This document shows, piece after piece, positions 58,513 through 64,000 of a DNA stretch of 64,000 nt (within the stretch, counting starts at the first letter, position 1; each line of letters begins with the position of its first letter). Under the pieces are notes generated by a model that was not told the origin of the DNA, did no database searches, and saw only the letters and a list, made by a program, of their open reading frames with translations. The position numbers and the translations under genes are program-made. Source of the stretch: QHXQ01 sp045807745 (GTDB taxonomy: Bacteria > Acidobacteriota > Blastocatellia > Pyrinomonadales > Pyrinomonadaceae); assembly GCA_045807745.1 (NCBI GenBank), contig JBJMGT010000011.1, forward strand, positions 62,001 through 126,000. The letters are read 5' to 3'.

Positions 58513-61056
58513 CTACATCAAATTAACGGGATCGATCTCCACGTTGACCGCTTGCAGGTCGCAGCCGCTCGTCGCGCCCGCGTTTGCGAGCGCTATGTCG
58601 AGGATGGCGCGCATGCGCGTGCGGTTGCGCGCCTTGACGAGCAGTTGGATGCGATGCTCGCCGCGCAGACGTGCGAGCGGCGCGGGCGCGGGCCCCAACA
58701 CGCGACAGGCGCGGTCGGTGTTCGCCTCGTCGAGCGCGCGGCGTAACTCGGCGGCCGTCGTCTGCGCGCGCTCCCAGTCGGCGCAGTGCACCAAGAGCGA
58801 GGCGAGCGCAACGAACGGCGGATAACTCAGATTCTTACGATAGCCGATCTCTTCCGCGTAGAAACCGGCGTAGTCCTGCGCGCAGGCGTGACGCAGCGCG
58901 TAATGGTGCGGGTGAAAAGTTTGGATCAGCACACGGCCCGCGCGTTCGCCGCGCCCGGCGCGCCCCGCGACCTGCGTGAGCAGTTGAAACGTGCGTTCGG
59001 CGGCGCGGAAGTCGGGCATGCCCAAACCGGCATCGACCGAGACGACGCCCACGAGCGTCACGTTCGGGAAGTCGTGCCCTTTGGCGATCATCTGTGTGCC
59101 GACCAGCATGTCCAACTCGCCCGCGCCGAAGCGCAGGATCGCCTGTTCATAAGTGTGCCGGCGCGCGGTCGTGTCGCGGTCGAGCCGCGCGATCCGCAGA
59201 GCAGGAAAACGCGTGCTGATGATCTCTTCGATCTGCTCCGTGCCCTCGCCGACATAGTGTATGTACTGCCCTTGGCAGGCGGGACACTTCTCCGGCGGGC
59301 GGCGACGCAGATCACAGTAGTGGCAGATCAGACTGCGCTCACGCCGGTGGAACGTGAGCGTCACGTCGCACTGCGGACATTGCACGCGCTCGCCGCACGA
59401 ACGACACAGTACGAAGCTTGAATAGCCACGCCGGTTCAACAGCACTATGGCCTGCTCGCCGCGCTCGTGCGTCTCGGCAATGGCCGTGAGTAACTCGTCA
59501 GCCAAGACTTGATACTTGCCCGCGCGCGCAAAGACCTCGCGCATGTCCACGATCTCGACGCCCGCCATCGCGCGGTCGGCGACGCGCTTGTGCAGTTGCA
59601 GGTAACGGTATTTATTTGCGCGCGCGTTGTGAAATGATTCAAGCGATGGCGTCGCCGAGCCGAGCACCACGACCGCGCCCGCCTTGTGTGCGCGCACGAC
59701 CGCCACGTCGCGCCCGTGATAATAGGGCGACTCTTGCTGTCGGTAAGACGATTCGTGTTCTTCGTCCACGATGACGACGCCGAGATTGGCCACCGGCGCA
59801 AAGACGGCCGAGCGTGTGCCGATACAGACGCGCGCCGCGCCGCGCTTGATACGACTCCATTCGTCGTAACGCTCGCCCGTCGTCAGCGACGAATGCAGGA
59901 TCGCCACCGCATCGCCGAAGTGCGCGCGCAGGCGGCGCGAGAAGACGGGCGTGAGCGCGATCTCAGGCACGAGCATTAGGGCCGAGCGCCCGGCGGCGAG
60001 CGCGGCCCGCATCGCGCGTATATAAATCTCCGTCTTGCCGCTGCCCGTGACGCCGTGCAGCAGGAAGGCTGTGTAGGTTTGCGCCGCCAGCGCCGCTTCG
60101 ATCTCGTCGAGCGCGGCGCGCTGTTCGCGCGTCAGTTGCAAATCCTCCGTCGTCGGCAGCACAGCGTGCGCCAAAGGATCGCGGCGCACATCGCGCACGA
60201 CCGTGCGCACGACGCCGTGCCGCTCAAGCGTCTGCACGGTCGAAGCACTTGCGCCGGCTGCTGCGAGCAGGTCGGCGAACAACATCTCGCCTGCATGCGC
60301 GAGCAGTGTCGTGACGATGCGTTGTTGGGCTGCCGTCAACGTGCGGGCCGCGCCATTCTGATGTGCTTCTGGCGGCAACAAGCAGACAGCTTTGCGGCGC
60401 TTCGCCCGCGCGCTCGCCGTGCGTGCCTGTTGTGTGATCGTGAGCCAACCGGCTTGCTGAAGTTGGCGCATGACGACGAGCGCGCGTGTGCGGCCCGTCA
60501 ACTCGGTCACGCGGCGCAAAGTTGTCTCTACTTCATCGGCGACAAAATGCAAGACGCGCCCCTTCGCCGTCGTCATTTGCCGGCTCGACAGACGCGCCAA
60601 CTCGTCGCGCCCCTCCGGCGTAATCGTCAAGACCTGTTCGACCGCTGCGTTGAGACCAGCCGGCAGCGCCGCCTTCAAGACCTCGCCCCAGGGCGCGGCG
60701 TAGTAGTCGGCGAGCCAGCGCGTCAACTCCAACACTTCCGGTGTGATGAGCGGCGCGCTGTCAAGCAACTCCTCTGCGTCCTTGATCTCCGCCTCCTCCA
60801 ACTCGACCGCGGGATCAAGCTCTTGGTGCAGGGCGACGATGTAGCCCGTCACGAGTTGCCGCCCGAGCGGAGCCAGCAAGCGCGAGCCGATACGCGCGTC
60901 CGCGCGCAACGCCGCCGGCAGCCTGTAGATGAAGGCGCGCGCAAGGCGGAGCGGGAACGCGACTTCGGCGTAGAGCGGCACAAAGGGCTGCGTTGGTTCA
61001 CTGTCCTGGCTGGCGACAGACGTGTTTATCGGGGCGGTCTGATGCTGCACGGGCAT
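58513..61056 (-). CDS. priA: Primosomal protein N' (PriA helicase)
   Basis: An 847-residue superfamily 2 helicase that restarts stalled replication forks. The N-terminal 3'-OH-binding domain (FVPLYAEVAFPLRLARAFIY, LLAPLGRQLVTGYIVALHQE) is followed by Walker A HGVTGSGKTEIYIRAM, the Walker B VIVDEEHESSYRQQ, and the zinc-binding Cys cluster (CRSCGERVQCPQCDVTLTFH ... CHYCDLRRRPPEKCPACQG). Helicase motifs GTQMIAKGHDFPNVTLV and AGRAGRGERAGRVLIQT follow. ATG 61056 is chosen over the frame open to 61104. Confidence 0.95.
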   Translation of the reverse strand: MPVQHQTAPINTSVASQDSEPTQPFVPLYAEVAFPLRLARAFIYRLPAALRADARIGSRLLAPLGRQLVTGYIVALHQELDPAVELEEAEIKDAEELLDSAPLITPEVLELTRWLADYYAAPWGEVLKAALPAGLNAAVEQVLTITPEGRDELARLSSRQMTTAKGRVLHFVADEVETTLRRVTELTGRTRALVVMRQLQQAGWLTITQQARTASARAKRRKAVCLLPPEAHQNGAARTLTAAQQRIVTTLLAHAGEMLFADLLAAAGASASTVQTLERHGVVRTVVRDVRRDPLAHAVLPTTEDLQLTREQRAALDEIEAALAAQTYTAFLLHGVTGSGKTEIYIRAMRAALAAGRSALMLVPEIALTPVFSRRLRAHFGDAVAILHSSLTTGERYDEWSRIKRGAARVCIGTRSAVFAPVANLGVVIVDEEHESSYRQQESPYYHGRDVAVVRAHKAGAVVVLGSATPSLESFHNARANKYRYLQLHKRVADRAMAGVEIVDMREVFARAGKYQVLADELLTAIAETHERGEQAIVLLNRRGYSSFVLCRSCGERVQCPQCDVTLTFHRRERSLICHYCDLRRRPPEKCPACQGQYIHYVGEGTEQIEEIISTRFPALRIARLDRDTTARRHTYEQAILRFGAGELDMLVGTQMIAKGHDFPNVTLVGVVSVDAGLGMPDFRAAERTFQLLTQVAGRAGRGERAGRVLIQTFHPHHYALRHACAQDYAGFYAEEIGYRKNLSYPPFVALASLLVHCADWERAQTTAAELRRALDEANTDRACRVLGPAPAPLARLRGEHRIQLLVKARNRTRMRAILDIALANAGATSGCDLQAVNVEIDPVNLM

Positions 61057-61194
61057 TAAATTAACTTGAAGCGATGAAAAGGTGAAGCGTGAGTGAAGCG
61101 GCAAGGACAGGGAGACGCCGGGGACGCGGCGATAGCATCAATTCTCCGCGCCTCCCGCCCGCGCAGTGTCATGATTTTAAAGAAAGGTGGCCAG

Positions 61195-63975
61195 CTACTT
61201 CCTCGCTACGGGCCGACCTTCGGCGTCGAGGATAACCACTTCGCCGAGATTCAGTTCGCGCACGCCCGCCTCGATCTTCGAGAGATCGCCTATGAGCACG
61301 AGCGTCGCCTTGCTTGGCACGGCATACTTTTGCGCCGCCGTGTTGACGGCCGCGAGCGTCGCGCGCTGCGTCTCGTCCGGCAGGCGTTGCAGTTCGCTGA
61401 GCGGGAGTGCCTGCGACCAGAGGTCGGCGATCTGCGTGGTCAGTTGGCCGAGTGTCTCGAATTCCTGTGCGTAGCCGCGCACGCGGTTGCCCTTGGCGTC
61501 CGCAAGCTCCGTCTCTGTGATCGGCTTCCCGCCCGCGATGGCCTTCAGCTCATTGACGAACTCGACCACCGACTCTTTCGTCTTGTTCGTCTGCACGCCG
61601 CCCCAGGCGACCCAGATGTTCGCTTGCGTATACTGGAGGGGGTAGGAGAACACGGCGTAGGAGTAGCCCTTGTCCTCACGTAGGTTGAGGTTGAGGCGCG
61701 ATTGGAAGCCGTTGCCCCGCACCGCGTCGGCGAGGTTGAAGGCATAAAACTCGGCGGACTTGCGCGGCGGCGCGTCGTTGAGCTGCAAGACAACGGTCTG
61801 CGCCGCGTCGGGCTTATCAATGAGGAAGACTTTGCCGACGCCCATAGGTTGCGGGGCGGGGAAGGCGAGCGGCGGCGGGGCCGCACCCGCCCACGAGCCG
61901 AAGTGCTGGCGCGCCAGCTCGGTCGCCTCGGCGAGCGTGATGTCGCCCGCGAAGATGAGCGCGGAGTTCGCCGGCTTGAGGTAGGTTGCGTGGAAGCGGG
62001 CGAGATCGGCTGGCGTGAGCTGCGCGACGGTCGAGGTGAAGCCGGTGGTCGGGCGGCCGTAAGGGTGTGCCGCGCCGAAGGCGACCATGTTGCGCACGCG
62101 GCCAGCGATGGCGTTCGGGTTGCTCAACTGCTGCGCGATGGCGTCGAGCGTGATCTTCTGCTCACGCTCGACCTCCGCGGCCCTGTACGCGGGGTCGCGC
62201 ACGACATCGGCGAAGATGGTCAGCGCGGGCGCAAGGTTACGCTTGAGGACTTCGAGCGAGAGGCTCGAAAGCTCGCGCCCAGGGTTGGCGACGAGCGCCG
62301 TGCCGAGGTCGCCGAGCGCGTCCTCGATCTCAAGCGCCTGGCGCGTCTTCGTGCCCCGGGCCATCGTCTTGTAGGCGAGCGCCGCCAGCCCGGCCTTCTG
62401 CGCCGGGTCGGCGACGCTGCCGGTCTTCGTGGCGAGCGAGACGGCCACCTTCGGCAACTCCTTGCGCTCAACAACGTAAATCTCAAGTCCGTTTTCGAGC
62501 CGGGCCGTTTTCACTTCGGGCGCGACGTAGGCGCGGTCGGCCCCAAGCGCGGGCTGCTTCGAGCGGTCGAGTTGAGCGGCCTGCGGGTCGCGCTGTGCGG
62601 TCTCGGGGTGAAAGCGGACGACGAGGCGGTTGCGCGTGTTGAGCCAGCGGGCGGCCATATCGCGCACGCTCGCCACGGTCGCGTTGCGGTAACGGTTCAG
62701 GTCGAACTCGAACTTGCCGGGGTCGCCGAGGAATGTGTTGTAGGAGTTGAGGCGGTCGGCCTTGCCGCCGAAGCCGCCGATGCGTTCCAGCCCCGTGACG
62801 AAGTTGAACTCCCACTTGGTCTTGGCCCGGTCAAGTTCGGCCTGCACGGGCCCATCTTTAGCGAGGCGCGCGATCTCATCGGTGATGGTCTGCTCGATCT
62901 GCGCGAGCGATGCGTCGGGCCGCGCTGTGGCGATAACGGTGAAGACGCTCGAAATCTCCTGCGACCCCTGGAACGCCTGCACGTCCGAGGCGAGTTGGCG
63001 GTCGTAGACCAGCGTCTTGTTGAGCCGCGCCGAAAGACCATCGGTCAGGATGCTGGCGATGATGTCCAGGTCTGCATCGCCCGGCTGATAGAAGGGCGGC
63101 GTCGGCCAAGAGATGTATGTGCGCTCCTGCGGCACGCGGTCTTTGACCTCCATGATCTTCTCGCCGTCGATGCGCGGAATGTTGACCCCGGGCCGGTCGA
63201 GGGCGGGGCCGGGCGGGATCGGGCCGAAATATTTCGCGACGAGCCGACGGGCCTCCTGTGGGTCGAAGTCGCCGGCGATGACGAGCGAGAGGTTGTTCGG
63301 CGTGTAGTAGGTCTGGAAAAACTCGCGCACGTCTTCGAGCGTGGCGGCGGTCAGGTCTTCGTGGATGCCGATCACATCCCAGGAGTAGGGGTGGCCCTTC
63401 GGGTGGAGGTTCTCGTAGATGAGCTTGAAGGCGCGCCCGTAGGGCACGTTCTCATAGCGCTGCCGGCGCTCGTTCTTCACCACGTCGCGCTGGTTGTCGA
63501 GCTTCTCCTTGGTGAGCACGTCGGCGAGCGTGGCGAGCCGGTCGGATTCGAGCCAGAGCAGATATTCGAGATTGCCCGAGGGGACGGTGGCGAAATAGTT
63601 CGTGCGGTCGTAGTTGGTCGTGCCGTTGACGCCGCCAGCGAAGATGTTCGCGCCCGCCTGCTCTGCGTAGGAGAAATACTCGCCGCTCGCATGCTGCGAG
63701 CCTTGGAACATCATGTGCTCGAAGAGGTGCGCGAAGCCCGTGCGGTTCGTCCGCTCATTTTTCGAGCCGACGTGAAACCACTGGTTGACGTGCACGACGG
63801 GCAATTTCCTGTCCACGTGCAGGATGACCTGAAGGCCGTTTGGTAACGTGTACTTCTCGAATTCAACTTTCGGTACTGGCGCTGCGCCCTGCGGCCCTGA
63901 AGCCTGACCGCCGCCCGCAGTCTGCGCGAACACGGGCGTGAGCGAAGAGATGGTCAACACGAGCGACAGGAGCAT
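61195..63975 (-). CDS. Secreted or periplasmic M16-family zinc protease
   Basis: A 926-residue protein with two M16 halves. The signal peptide is MLLSLVLTISSLTPVFAQ. The first half carries the inverted zinc motif HLFEH (HxxEH) in TGFAHLFEHMMFQGSQH and the downstream Glu region VVKNERRQRYENVPYG. The second half (about 470-926) lacks the HxxEH motif and is the inactive partner. The open frame continues to the window edge (TTG 63984 is also possible), so the true start may lie outside. It likely degrades peptides at the envelope. Confidence 0.9.
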   Translation of the reverse strand: MLLSLVLTISSLTPVFAQTAGGGQASGPQGAAPVPKVEFEKYTLPNGLQVILHVDRKLPVVHVNQWFHVGSKNERTNRTGFAHLFEHMMFQGSQHASGEYFSYAEQAGANIFAGGVNGTTNYDRTNYFATVPSGNLEYLLWLESDRLATLADVLTKEKLDNQRDVVKNERRQRYENVPYGRAFKLIYENLHPKGHPYSWDVIGIHEDLTAATLEDVREFFQTYYTPNNLSLVIAGDFDPQEARRLVAKYFGPIPPGPALDRPGVNIPRIDGEKIMEVKDRVPQERTYISWPTPPFYQPGDADLDIIASILTDGLSARLNKTLVYDRQLASDVQAFQGSQEISSVFTVIATARPDASLAQIEQTITDEIARLAKDGPVQAELDRAKTKWEFNFVTGLERIGGFGGKADRLNSYNTFLGDPGKFEFDLNRYRNATVASVRDMAARWLNTRNRLVVRFHPETAQRDPQAAQLDRSKQPALGADRAYVAPEVKTARLENGLEIYVVERKELPKVAVSLATKTGSVADPAQKAGLAALAYKTMARGTKTRQALEIEDALGDLGTALVANPGRELSSLSLEVLKRNLAPALTIFADVVRDPAYRAAEVEREQKITLDAIAQQLSNPNAIAGRVRNMVAFGAAHPYGRPTTGFTSTVAQLTPADLARFHATYLKPANSALIFAGDITLAEATELARQHFGSWAGAAPPPLAFPAPQPMGVGKVFLIDKPDAAQTVVLQLNDAPPRKSAEFYAFNLADAVRGNGFQSRLNLNLREDKGYSYAVFSYPLQYTQANIWVAWGGVQTNKTKESVVEFVNELKAIAGGKPITETELADAKGNRVRGYAQEFETLGQLTTQIADLWSQALPLSELQRLPDETQRATLAAVNTAAQKYAVPSKATLVLIGDLSKIEAGVRELNLGEVVILDAEGRPVARK

Positions 63976-64000
63976 GCGCCGCAAGGCGTCGTTCTGAAAA

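Noticed and set aside
61058..61100. GA-rich periodic stretch (GAAGCG, GTGAAGCG units) upstream of priA
   Set aside because: It resembles one arm of the element family, but no inverted partner was found within the following 100 bases.
61702..63846. 714-codon open frame on the plus strand opposite the M16 peptidase
   Set aside because: The M16 peptidase has a signal peptide, zinc motif and two conserved halves; this frame is a GC-driven shadow rich in Arg, Glu and Val.
1..64000. tRNA, rRNA, tmRNA and SRP RNA genes
   Set aside because: Intergenic regions were read for cloverleaf and conserved RNA patterns on both strands; none was convincing. A covariance-model search would be decisive.

Overview
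The window is high-GC bacterial chromosome from a Gram-negative organism (LPS heptose genes, LpxD, outer-membrane barrel protein, TonB-type protein). The secreted VWFA protein of the acidobacterial type, the ECF sigma/anti-sigma/TonB group, the GY-repeat glycine-zipper protein and an NtrYX pair all point to Acidobacteriota, perhaps Blastocatellia. That placement is inference from protein style; no rRNA or tRNA gene was recognised.

Layout. 1-9735 (+): end of a Ser/Thr kinase, cinA, plsY, gpsA, a small membrane protein, smpB, leucyl aminopeptidase, a membrane DnaJ protein, and a coupled small protein/HEAT-repeat pair. 9803-26387 (-): a stand-alone ClpB-type AAA+ ATPase, inositol-phosphate synthase, AraC regulator, GDPD, GH57 branching enzyme, DUF4912, DUF3108, an ICMT-like methyltransferase, then the LPS inner-core heptose set (waaC, separate hldE adenylyltransferase and kinase genes, gmhB, waaF), a sugar epimerase-like protein, a secreted HExxH protein and a K+ channel. 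26592-33319 (+): PBP1b-like enzyme, VWFA protein, ECF sigma, anti-sigma, TonB-domain protein. 33468-37574 (-): WD40 protein, Uma2, IscU-like, IscS, small secreted protein. 37878-41131 (+): glycine-zipper protein, SAM hydrolase/adenosyltransferase family protein, citrate synthase. 41199-45818 (-): an AT-richer restriction-modification pair, MFS carrier, GDT1-type cation transporter, CPBP protease. 45939-56232 (+): NtrY/NtrX, a two-gene unit ending in a predicted outer-membrane barrel, radical SAM protein, secreted protein, MGDG-synthase-like glycosyltransferase, SDR. 56368-63975 (-): TMEM175 channel, DNPH1-like hydrolase, LpxD, PriA, M16 peptidase.

The most unusual feature is not a protein. 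At least fourteen gene junctions carry an inverted repeat whose two arms are each built from degenerate short tandem units (mostly 7 bp, sometimes 8 or 9 bp). Nearly every element has a different unit. The 5' arm is always purine-rich and the 3' arm pyrimidine-rich. Most elements overlap or touch the stop codon of one neighbour, and many lie a few bases upstream of a start codon with no Shine-Dalgarno sequence. Two are nested, one inverted repeat inside the loop of another. This looks like a dispersed, diversifying class of intergenic element.

Limits: boundaries and family calls come from reading the sequence and translations by eye; no database search, alignment or RNA folding was run.
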